From NCBI GenBank assembly GCA_001969505.1, contig LSSK01000603.1, positions 1 to 18,900 of the forward strand: a DNA stretch of 18,900 nt, written 5' to 3'. Every line of letters begins with the position of its first letter. Position 1 is the stretch's first letter. Shown in pieces: positions 8,008-16,000 of the stretch. A program made the translations under genes and the position numbers. This stretch comes from Zancudomyces culisetae (lineage: Eukaryota > Kickxellomycota > Harpellomycetes > Harpellales > Legeriomycetaceae). The notes under the pieces are model-generated. The model ran no database searches and was not told the origin of the DNA. It was given only the letters and a program-made list of their open reading frames with translations.

Positions 8008-8462
8008 CTAAATAAACCAAATTACTGATTGTGCAGGATTTTCTATGCTATCAACCAAGTATGAAACATTCTACCAGTTTGTTCTAAACCGACTTTTACA
8101 TCGTCCTAAATAGTCGTTTTGAGTGCAAAACATAATTTTACCAGGTTCAGAACTACCACCATCAAACTAGCTGAACCGATATTTGGCAAATTATAGCAAC
8201 AGTTTGTTTGTATTAAAATCGTACCTAATCCGATTTTGTAGCTTATTTTCTTAAAAAACTGAATCTCAAATCCGGGTTCGTCTCTTTTGTACCGTTTGTA
8301 GTGGTTAGCGGTATTACCAGCGATTCCACTGGTGTTTGGTACTTGGATTCTTGGAATATCTCCACTAGTTGCAAGCCCCGAAGCCAGCAAAAGGGAACTT
8401 GTTGCCAAAAAATTGATTTTGATTTTATGCTTAAATATGCCCAAGGCGTACTTAAAGTACAT
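8008..8462 (-). pseudogene. frameshifted small secreted protein, paralogue of 13.1 and 16.0 kb genes
   Basis: The frame opens at the ATG at 8462 with a basic leader and a hydrophobic core (INFLATSSLLLASGLA) resembling a signal peptide, then RDEPGFEIQFFKK and NCCYNLPNIG. Near 8167-8173 the frame shifts by one base. The other frame continues FDGGSSEPGKIMFC, QNDYLGRC and finally QSVIWFI with a stop at 8008-8010. Across the shift the residues fit the family motif CY-x22-C-x6-G-x-C-x24-S-x2-W exactly as in the two paralogues. A second lesion, TAG at 8071-8073, lies between the last Cys and the SxxW. The 5' end is only 41 bp from the edge of LTR C. Possible role: a secreted Greek-key (beta/gamma-crystallin-like) protein, which is inference from motif style. 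The gene is dead by at least two lesions. Confidence 0.7.
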
Positions 8463-8535
8463 AGTACAAAATTATCAGACCAGATATTAAAAAAGTACTC
8501 AACTGTCGGACGAGACCGGGCGGGTGTTAGATACC

Positions 8536-9047
8536 AATATTATACACAATAATATTGATATTAACTAATTAACACACAGTTAATTTATAAAAGTTATTAT
8601 TAATTATACTAGTTTAAAACACACAGTAATATAATAATATTAGTTAATAATATCTTTATTATTGTTAAACGAGATTGAAAAACTTAATTGTTCATGAAAA
8701 GGAATTGTATCTCCTTTTATACAATTAAGTTTGTACTAAAACTTTAATATAAACTAAAACTATTAATATAACTAATATTAATAAACAAATAAACTTATAT
8801 CATTAATATACACAATATTAATGATGATACATTTAATATTGATCCTGTGTATCAATATTAATGTTTTAAACTAATAATTATATAATAATTAAATAAAATA
8901 ACTTATAATTATATAAAATAACTTATAATTAAATAAAATAACTTATAATTAAATAATATTAATGATACACATGTATTGTCATTAATATTAATTATTTAAT
9001 ATTGTATTAAATATACAATATTGTTATGATACATGTGTATTCATAAC
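8536..9047. repeat. AT-rich palindromic insertion within LTR C
   Basis: LTR A runs without a break from TGTCGGGCGAG to TTGTCGGGTTTCTCATC, but in LTR C about 510 bp of almost pure A/T intervene (boundaries approximate). The insert is full of inverted repeats. AAACTTAATTG pairs with CAATTAAGTTT (near 8676 and 8724), GTTTTAAACTA near 8863 pairs with TAGTTTAAAAC near 8611, and GTTATGATACATGTGTAT plus TCATAAC near 9023-9047 is a near-perfect palindrome. It could be a hairpin-type MITE or an expanded AT-rich island. No clear TSD was found. Confidence 0.5.
8891..8954. repeat. 20-bp tandem repeat, about 3.2 units
   Basis: AAATAAAATAACTTATAATT occurs at 8891-8910, 8911-8930 (two mismatches at its start) and 8931-8950, followed by AAAT. 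It lies inside the AT-rich insertion of LTR C. Confidence 0.85.
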
Positions 9048-9211
9048 AGCGGGTCACGTTCCTTAGTCGGGTTTCTCATGCTAAGGAACTGTTGTTGCAC
9101 ATGCTCCTGAACAAATGCTAATGGATCATGTGACTCGGTACGATTCAACTCCATAGAGGTGGCTCCGGAACGGTCGCTGTCCGGAGAGTAACGACCTGTC
9201 AAGATCTGGAG
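9041..9211 (-). pseudogene. LTR-embedded ORF fragment in LTR C
   Basis: On the minus strand an open frame between stops at 9212-9214 and 9041-9043 encodes GRYSPDSDRSGATSM, then ESHDP, then QQFLSMRNPT. These match GQYSSDSDRSEATSM, RSHDP and AFLQMRNPT of the LTR A ORF. The segment between HDP and FL is three residues longer (a 9-nt in-frame difference). The MSGL start is lost, and the C-terminus is cut off by the AT-rich insertion, which introduces the stop. The conserved blocks at diverged nucleotides suggest that the ancestral sequence was coding. Confidence 0.6.
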
Positions 9212-9240
9212 TCAGGAGAGTTATATTTATTATTAATATG

Positions 9241-9246
9241 TTTATT
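9241..9246 (-). terminator. AATAAA signal in LTR C
   Basis: On the minus strand this is AATAAA, about 55 nt downstream of the GTATATAAAGGG TATA box and before the embedded ORF fragment. It repeats the TATA, AATAAA, ORF order of LTR A. The hexamer is common in AT-rich DNA, so this is weak alone. Confidence 0.35.
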
Positions 9247-9298
9247 GTATGAATGTACACAAGATACTAGATACTGAATCCAAGACAGGAAAATTGAA

Positions 9299-9310
9299 CC
9301 CTTTATATAC
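9299..9310 (-). promoter_or_regulatory. strong TATA box in LTR C
   Basis: The minus strand reads GTATATAAAGGG, a near-ideal TATA box. It lies about 200 nt downstream of the heat-shock-element arrays and 90-100 nt upstream of the embedded ORF fragment. It is absent from LTR A, which lacks this part of the LTR. Confidence 0.6.
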
Positions 9311-9389
9311 TTTTTTCCATGCCTTGGTTTTAAAACAAAATCACTAAGAAAACTGCGGAATAGCTATAAATGCAAGCTAAAGAAAAATT

Positions 9390-9425
9390 GTTTGATTACT
9401 AATCCAATTTGATTAGTAATCAAAC
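9390..9425. repeat. 14-bp perfect inverted repeat, 8-nt loop
   Basis: GTTTGATTACTAAT (9390-9403) and ATTAGTAATCAAAC (9412-9425) are exact reverse complements around CCAATTTG. It sits between the TATA box and the heat-shock elements of LTR C. It could be a cruciform or a dimeric transcription-factor site. Confidence 0.8.
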
Positions 9426-9513
9426 AAAAATCAAAATCGAATTTTAATAAAATTAAACATGTGAAAATTATTACGTAAGAAAAATTATTAATCAATGTGA
9501 ATTTTCGGAAATG

Positions 9514-9536
9514 TTCTAGAATGTAGAGGAACATTC
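9514..9536. promoter_or_regulatory. heat-shock element array A in LTR C
   Basis: TTC at 9514-9516, GAA at 9519-9521, GAA at 9529-9531 and TTC at 9534-9536 all fall on the 5-bp grid of alternating nGAAn units bound by heat shock factor trimers. The unit at 9524-9526 is degenerate (TAG). It lies about 30 bp from array B. Confidence 0.55.
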
Positions 9537-9566
9537 TAATCATTTCTGCGGGGTAAAATCAGATGA

Positions 9567-9594
9567 TTCTAGAACGTTTTCGAACATTCTAGAA
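9567..9594. promoter_or_regulatory. heat-shock element array B in LTR C (six units)
   Basis: Six units in perfect alternation and 5-bp spacing: TTC 9567-9569, GAA 9572-9574, TTT 9577-9579 (one mismatch), GAA 9582-9584, TTC 9587-9589 and GAA 9592-9594. The whole is a near-palindrome, GATTCTAGAA ... TTCTAGAATC. This matches the canonical HSF binding site. It lies upstream of the LTR C TATA box on the minus strand, the position expected for a U3 enhancer. Confidence 0.7.
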
Positions 9595-10125
9595 TCAGTT
9601 CATGACAGTTTCTAATTTGTTTTAAAACTTAATGTTCATTAACTAGCCGTAGCACTATTCCTAATAAACTTCTTAATTATCCTAAACCTGGATTTTAATT
9701 CTGAATTGATATTTATTTATCTTACTTTCCTTTACTTATTAAAACTATCAAAAGAGCTAAGGAATTCTCAATGAGTTCTCCTTTGTTTATATATAACTAT
9801 TTCAATAAAACTAATAATAGTTATATTTAATTAACCTATGTTTTATACTTGCCTCACTGTGTTTTTGCTTGTGATTGCGTTCAGACATTCGTTTTCATAT
9901 TCTTGTTGTTCGTATTTTCGAATGCTGATTTACTATATTCTTTTTATTTATATTTTTCATTTTATAATTTTTGTGTTATTATATATATTTTCATATTGAC
10001 ATAATTATCGTTGTATTTTCAGTGATCAACTTTTAATATAATTTTAGTTGATTGTTTATGTAGTAAATAAAATATTTGTTTGAAAATGAGAATCCCCTTA
10101 TGCATCGGGATCCACACGACACAAC

Positions 10126-12399
10126 CCTTTTGCATATATTGATGTAAAGTTTAATCTAGTAACTACAGGTTGAATAATAATGAATGATAAAAATAATTGC
10201 GCAATCAAACAACTAAATATAGTTAGGATATATATGTTGCGTTGTTGGTTTTCCCTTTGGCTGGACTATTCTTATTCATCCCGGCCTTACCAAAGGTAGG
10301 GTTCGTTCTTTTATTCTTTCTTATATGAAAATTGGAGTAAGAGTTTAGTAAAAGTTTGTTTATTTTGAAAAATTATCCTAAAGTGTTTTTTTAACTTGTA
10401 AGAAAAACTAATATATTAACGACTGTTTTAACGACTAGGTAATTTGGTAAGCCCCGCTAACAATCCTCTTTTTGGGTATGTATTAGCGTGTTCCAAATCC
10501 TGTGTATATTTTCAGTTTTGTTTTTGTATTTGTTAGTTTTTAGAATATAGCTTTATTTTACCTTTGGATAAAACGAAATCTGATCTCTCTCCTTTTTTTT
10601 TCTGCTTTGTCTTCTACCCTTTCATATATGGGAAGTTTTCCATAGCTCATAAAAAACACTAATAAGTTTGGATAATGTATAAAATCAATAAAATGGAAAA
10701 AAGACATCAATACACTAGTTTTGACACTAAAATTTGGCGTCCATTATTGTTAGGTTTTTAGTTGTCTCGAATTGACAGTGTAAATCACTTAAATTTACAT
10801 TTCCACATATACATGGCTAATATATTACTGAAGGTTCTACATAATATTAAGAAATAACCATTTAACTGATCTACTAATAATTTTTATTACCCAGTTTTTC
10901 ACGTCCTGGTCTAAAATATGATTAGTATTAAGTTGTACGGTGGGATATTGACCTGATGTAAATTATTCCGGTTCTAAGTTAACCTTCAGAAATTATTAAT
11001 CATAATAACTTGAAAAATGAGTAACTACGAATAAAAGCCTGAGCTTTCCCGTTTAGTTATATTGGGTTTTCTAAATAATTTGGATATTTCGGCATTCTGT
11101 TGAAAACCATAAAGTGTACATTGCCTCTTGCAAATATTAACTTTTGTAAATCTGAAATAGATTTTATAATAAACCATCACCATTGACTACAATAGCTGAA
11201 GGATAATACGTTATTTTAAAAAACCATTTATAAATTTTCGTTAAACTTGGTTAACAAAACCAAGCTAAAATTATCTGTGTTATTATATTATTCTTTCAGA
11301 ATAAAATCAACTTTCCTCCGATATGAACCAATCAAAAAGAATCAGGAGATATTGATGGCAGTAATATACGAAACTTTCTTGCTATACGTATATATATATG
11401 TCGAGGAATATTAATTCTCGGGTGATTGCCATAGTGAATCCTAAGGAAAATCAAACTAATTTTTATAATATTAATTACAATGGGATAACTTGAATAATAT
11501 GGGAAACATATAAAACTAAACATGGAAATATAAATGAAGGAAGAAGGAACAAAGATGGTTTTTTCTTAAGTTCGTCTAGAGCCAGAATATAGTTTTCTTT
11601 TAGCCGTTAAAAGATATAAATAAAAGAATTCAAAACAAAAACAGATAAGGTTTCACACCAGTACACCGAGTACTCAGAAAATATAAACAGTTACAAACAT
11701 ATTATTTATTTTTTAGTATCTAGTTAAACATTTAAATGATTATAAAAAACCAATATAAAAAACCTCATAATCAAAACCAATAAAAACAAGAGAAAATGAA
11801 GTCAAGAGTTAATATTGAGAAATAGAAACAAGAACCCTTAACATATATATATATATAATAAATTCATAATCTGCTACCACTTATTCAACAATGGATAGAG
11901 AATACTTGGAAAGCTAATATGGGGGGATTATGCAGAAACAGAAGAAATCAGCTAATTAAGTAATTTCCCATTATGAATATTCTTTGTGCCTGAAAAATTG
12001 TACTTGAGTAATACTTGTGCTAAAATACTTTACCTTTTAGTATCTTTGTTTATTAAAAAAAGTTAAATAAGTTACTGAGTAGGAGTGAGCGCTGAATGAA
12101 TATGGTTTGATTAGGTGGAGATATGTGAAGATAATGGTTTAAATTATTGTCATTTTAGTTGAGAAATATGCATTTGATTGTAAAGAAGAATATTATTACG
12201 GAATGATGATTTAACAAGAGGAAATGACTTCATTGGTATTCTTATGCATAGTAGAAAATCAAGATTGAGGGTAGCCTAAATCATAATGAGATAGTAAATA
12301 TCATCAATATTAGTAAACATAGACTATATTCAGAGTATTGGACTAAATAGGTGGAGTTCTACAAAAATATCTAACTACACCAGTATTAAGTAAACCATC
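10126..12399. other. AT-rich intergenic region without recognisable genes
   Basis: No convincing gene was found here. A locally GC-richer patch at about 10235-10310 encodes, on the minus strand, a short open stretch containing NPTFGKAGMNKNSPAKGK, with a hairpin formed by CCTTTGG and CCAAAGG. This may be a decayed gene start but is too short to call. An (AT)7 run lies at 11843-11857. Confidence 0.5.
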
Positions 12400-12770
12400 A
12401 ATACTTGGTCGTTTTTTGGACTAAGAAAACCGAATAGATCACAAATTTAAACTGAAATAGATGAGTCTCAGTTAACAAATTGTATTTGAAACAATACATT
12501 ACAGGTGTGCTAAGAACAGAAACAACGGAATGTAAGGAGGGTAGGGAGAGACAAGTGTAGAAATAATTTATTTGTAGGTAGACTCCTTGGAGAGGAGTCA
12601 TAAAGGCTGGTTACTCTACCCATAAAGAAAAAAGAAGTGAAAATACTATCCTTGGTTGGGCTGAGCACATTAAAAAATTTTAATGGTGTCTGTCAAGCGG
12701 GGATTACCATCTTAGATTGACTCAAAGTAGAAATAAACTCTTCAAATTAATAACCTGTGGGTATGGAGTT
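12400..12770 (+). mobile_element. decayed LINE 3' coding fragment
   Basis: The + strand here is homologous to the minus-strand C-terminal coding region of the LINE at 4.1-7.4 kb. Shared blocks in the same order include GGTCGTTTTTTGGAC (compare GGTAGGTTCTGGAC), GACTCCTTGGAGAGGAGTCA at 12581-12600 (one mismatch to the reverse complement of 5037-5056), GGTTACTCT, TCCTTGGTTGGGCTG, ATCTTAGA and GTGGGTAT. The reading frame is broken by many stops, so this is an old, 5'-truncated copy. It covers the zinc-knuckle region to just before the ORF end. Boundaries are approximate and no TSD was identified. Confidence 0.75.
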
Positions 12771-13045
12771 TCTAATGGAGCAGAAAGGAATGGGTTTGAT
12801 ATATATTATTTGATATTCTTTACCTACCAGGCATGTTGATGCTCAGTAGACTCGTTGCAGTATGAAAATATTTTTGCCCAAACTAAAATATATTTACCTT
12901 AGTGTGAGTAGATCGCAGTTATAAAAATTTCAAAGCAGGATATGTTTACCAGCTTTGATGATGTGATTGGCACTTTATTCAAGTACAAGTTCTATATAAA
13001 TAAATAGAAACTTATTACCAACCACACTTGTTTTTAAAGAAATAG

Positions 13046-13051
13046 TTTATT
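13046..13051 (-). terminator. AATAAA downstream of the 13.1-kb gene
   Basis: On the minus strand AATAAA lies about 23 nt after the stop codon of the secreted-protein gene, a plausible polyadenylation signal. Confidence 0.4.
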
Positions 13052-13073
13052 CCAAGTTAAAGTGTTAGAAAGT

Positions 13074-13433
13074 TTATTCATTAGCAGCCTGACCAAATGC
13101 TACCCATTTCATTGAAAGAGGGCCTGATTTGAGATCTTCTGGGAAATTCCACAGATCTGTACTTATAAAATTGGCGTTAGCTGTACATACACCATTATAG
13201 TTCCTTTCTCTACACAACAGAATTGCTTCTGATCCATCTTTGCAGCCAAAAGATTGTGCCGAAGTGCCCTGGTTAATGTTATAACATTGATGCTTTACTA
13301 TCTGGAATTCATCCACGACAGCGTCAGAAAAATTTTAACCTGAAAATATCTTGGCGTGTAGGGTTTGGAATGTGGCGTTTACTGGAAACGTAGAAACAGC
13401 GGCAGCAAGAAGTGCTAGTTTTGGCTTTACCAT
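13074..13433 (-). pseudogene. small secreted protein with in-frame TAA, paralogue of 16.0-kb gene
   Basis: The ATG at 13433-13431 starts MVKPKLALLAAAVSTFPVNA, a typical signal peptide. The frame continues in register to a stop at 13074-13076, but a TAA interrupts it at 13337-13335 (codon 33). The downstream domain is well preserved: HQCYNINQ, ILLCRERNYNGVC and LSMKWVAFG fit CY-x22-C-x6-G-x-C-x24-S-x2-W exactly. Residues on both sides of the TAA roughly align with the 16.0-kb paralogue, which favours a nonsense mutation. Alternatively an 81-nt intron (13382-13302, GTAAAC...CAG, with CTGAC as branch site) would remove the TAA in phase. In that case the gene is functional, though its signal peptide would be shortened. 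A fifth Cys (FGC) lies between the motif cysteines. Predicted secreted Greek-key-like protein, function unknown. Confidence 0.65.
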
Positions 13434-13494
13434 TTTTGATACTTGGTTTTAAATAAAATTGTAAGATGCTAATGCACTGATGCAGTATGAAATT

Positions 13495-13527
13495 GACGAT
13501 GACGATGACGATGACTATGATTATGAA
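13495..13527. repeat. GAC/GAT trinucleotide microsatellite
   Basis: (GACGAT)3GAC is followed by TATGATTATGAA, about 60 bp upstream of the start of the minus-strand secreted-protein gene. On the + strand it falls in a 34-codon ORF (13480-13584) that would encode an acidic Asp/Tyr tract. This is more likely a promoter-region microsatellite than a gene. Confidence 0.7.
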
Positions 13528-13584
13528 TATGTCTTAGTGATACTTGAAGGAACTTCAACTGTTGATTTTTTTTTATTCTATTGA

Positions 13585-13950
13585 CATTTTGAACCTTTTA
13601 CTCTTTTACTCTTTTTCCTTTATCACCTTTTCATCTATAATATCCTTGGAGCCGTATTAATGATATCTACCTGTGTTATTTTTAACTACTTTGGAAGAGT
13701 GTTCTAATTTTAGAAAGATAAGGAGCAGTTCGACAATCAAGAGTATCGAATTGAAAGTCAGTGTACTAGAATGTGATATATTTTAGCAAGTATGTAGTAT
13801 ATAGCTTCTAATTTTAACCTTTGGCAATTTTTATGTGTTTTTTAGTCACACTTACAATGTGGTGATTTACTAGAACAAGTGTACTTTATAAGATTGTTAA
13901 GCAATTTTTTCTCTTTTTGAGTATACACTATCGTAACTGGTAGATTGAAA
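13585..13950. other. AT-rich intergenic region
   Basis: No gene or repeat was recognised apart from a 12-mer, ATAAGGAGCAGT at 13718-13729, whose reverse complement occurs at 14263-14274. That could be chance. Confidence 0.5.
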
Positions 13951-14342
13951 ACAAATTTGTAATTATTACCTAATCAACACTAACTCTGTTCCGATTTTTT
14001 GATTTCGCAGTTCCGATAATTTAAGTGCGTTTAATCCTAACAAGTAAAAACGGTGATGTAACCAAAATAAAATAATTATCACATTCAAAATCGATTTAAT
14101 ACTTGAGAAGATTGATTTAGAATGATGTTTTTAATTCATTTAAAGATAGTACTATTCCACAAAATTCCCATTAAAAAGAGAAAAATAAACCCAATACCAT
14201 TAGGTGTCCTTGGAGAAGCTGTAAAACCGACAAAATGATCCGTTCCTGCAATTTCAAGGAATACTGCTCCTTATTTACATTCTTCCCGACAAGAGGCAAT
14301 TATTGATTTTTTTTATTAGATTGGTAATAATTACAAATTTGT
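13951..14342. repeat. 20-bp perfect inverted repeats, possible MITE
   Basis: ACAAATTTGTAATTATTACC at 13951-13970 is the exact reverse complement of 14323-14342, enclosing about 350 bp of AT-rich noncoding DNA. Size and structure fit a small non-autonomous TIR element. No target-site duplication is visible at the flanks, so the call is tentative. Confidence 0.45.
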
Positions 14343-14344
14343 TG

Positions 14345-14647
14345 CTAACCTAAAATTACGTTTTTAGACCTCTCCCCTAAGAATACATCACATACCAAAA
14401 AAGACCAAAAAGCATTGTAAAAGGCGAGTAGCAATTTTAAAGTTCTAGCCTCTAGAAAGGCAGAAGTTACACTACTTGGATTATTCAAATGCATATTACT
14501 ATAAATAAACTGAGTAGTAGTAGACTTATTAGCTAAATCAGAGCGTAACATTAATTTATCGAAAAATTCATATGCTTCCATCAAAAAGAATATTTTAAAT
14601 TTAGATGTTAACAAAATGTATAATACATATGTATTTTTATCGCACAC
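14345..14647 (-). CDS. hypothetical ORF, weakly supported
   Basis: A 100-codon open frame runs on the minus strand. An internal Met (MEAYEFFDKLML...) gives a more natural start about 22 codons in, after a hydrophobic AT-rich leader. The product contains TTTQFIYSNMHLNNPSSVTS and FLEARTLKLLLAFYNAFW, with no motif I recognise and no paralogue in the window. A 100-codon frame is somewhat longer than expected by chance in DNA this AT-rich, and the composition is less biased than neighbouring spurious frames, but no promoter or polyadenylation context supports it. It ends 2 bp from the inverted repeat at 14342. It could be a remnant exon or transposon fragment. Confidence 0.2.
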   Translation of the reverse strand: MCDKNTYVLYILLTSKFKIFFLMEAYEFFDKLMLRSDLANKSTTTQFIYSNMHLNNPSSVTSAFLEARTLKLLLAFYNAFWSFLVCDVFLGERSKNVILG

Positions 14648-15897
14648 GGTAAATAGTCAAACATTAAATATGTTGAATGATAAAATGTAATGTCGATTAG
14701 GCGACAATTCTTGCTTCTGTTTTAATACTTTTTCAATTAATATTTAGTTTAGTTTAATTATGTGTCTGCGTTTTTAGTTTTTACTGGTGCTAATCAACAA
14801 TAAGTGGAAGTTATAAATTAAAAAATGTGTCTGCATGTTGCTCCTTTAAGTTTATTATTACCAAAACCGGTGTGAGTTAATGCTAGAAACATTTATTCAT
14901 CAAATGTTTAACTCTCAAGCAAATGTAATATTCCAGTTTTATTTTAAATGCTTATAATTATTTTTATGAGTTGTAGAAGTACTTGTAAATTATCTAAATA
15001 ATTATATTACTTCAATTAGAAACATGTACTTAGTCTTGAAATAAACCGATAGAGAAGTTGAATTTGTCAATTGACCCTAAAAACTCAATGACGAATTTGA
15101 GCATTAATACATCAGAGTGATTTATTATTTTATTAGTTAAAAGTTAGCTAACCAAATTGTGTTCAATAATACTTATAAATATTTTCAATCAATAAGGACG
15201 CAGTACACACACCAATTGCATTTATCTCGGTATAGCAAATATTAATGGTAATTGACTATATTCAACAAATTGTAAATACTGCATACAGTATGATTCAAAA
15301 TAAAAATAACGATTTCAAATTACAAGAGTACTTCGGGTCATCTGACTCATGATAAAATAAATTACAAACCTTAAATGCCATCAATACCATCAAGATTGTG
15401 ATATCAAAGCCATTTTTGAATTAGAATTGTGCTAATTTATGAGATGAATATGATAGTTTTCCCCATTAAACTATTTCTTTTTTTAGGGATTTCCATATTC
15501 TTCAAAAAATACAAGTTATAGTGGTACTAAAAATAAACTTTTTTTTTTCTTTCATATGTGAAAAAGCTGCTTGTCTATATTCTGTTCGTAAAAACTCGGG
15601 ATCATCTTTATGTTTGAAAAATACTAGAACTATTACATAGTTACTATTCTATGAAACAAGGACTGTTCCAATTTGATGTTCACTTTACCTCTTATTTATC
15701 GGCTTATAAATAAACATGATCTAATTATAGGTCTGTTATTCCGAGTGAACTGTTAGGGGGTTGGGTTTGCTATTATATTGTATATCTTGGAAGTTACCTA
15801 ATGTTTAAATTCCTTGTATTTTATTATTAAGACCCCAGTAACTATTGATTCAATACACCGTTTAGATACATATTGTTAGGTTCACTCCCAAAAAGAT
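14648..15897. other. AT-rich intergenic region upstream of the 16.0-kb gene
   Basis: No coding region, RNA gene or complete repeat was recognised. The last few dozen bases form the promoter of the secreted-protein gene. Confidence 0.55.
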
Positions 15898-15906
15898 TAT
15901 AAAAGG
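15898..15906 (+). promoter_or_regulatory. TATA box of the 16.0-kb secreted-protein gene
   Basis: TATAAAAGG lies 95 bp upstream of the ATG at 16001. The leader that follows becomes very A-rich and C/A-rich just before the ATG (AACAAAACAAAAAATG), a typical fungal start context. Confidence 0.6.
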
Positions 15907-16000
15907 TAAACTTTTTTCCGATTGAAAGAAACTACATCGCATTCAATAAATCAACAATTTATATAAGTATTCAAAAAGAAAAAGAAAAACAAAACAAAAA

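Larger units (their letters stand above)
8504..10121 (-). mobile_element. long solo LTR (LTR C), TSD CAAC
   Basis: A 1618-bp element begins TGTCGGACGAG and ends CACACGACA, flanked by CAAC at 8500-8503 and 10122-10125. It shares its termini, the 9746-9851 block, the GCCGTAGCACTATT block near 9645 and the embedded ORF with LTR A. Relative to LTR A it has two extra stretches: an AT-rich palindromic insert (about 8536-9047) and about 400 bp (about 9235-9640) with heat-shock elements, a hairpin and a second TATA box. Whether the latter was lost from LTR A or gained here cannot be told from two copies. Minus orientation places it co-directional with, and just upstream of, the broken secreted-protein gene. 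Confidence 0.85.

Noticed and set aside
8301-8552. Plus-strand 83-codon ORF
   Set aside because: Antisense to the broken secreted-protein gene and running across the LTR C junction, so it is a chance frame.
11332-11523. Minus-strand 63-codon ORF
   Set aside because: Ile/Phe/Tyr-rich composition typical of random AT-rich DNA, with no motif and no context.
12398-12601. Minus-strand 67-codon ORF
   Set aside because: Lies antisense to the decayed LINE fragment.
13718-14274. 12-bp inverted pair ATAAGGAGCAGT
   Set aside because: A 12-mer match is expected by chance in a window of this size, and it is not nested symmetrically with the 20-bp inverted repeats.
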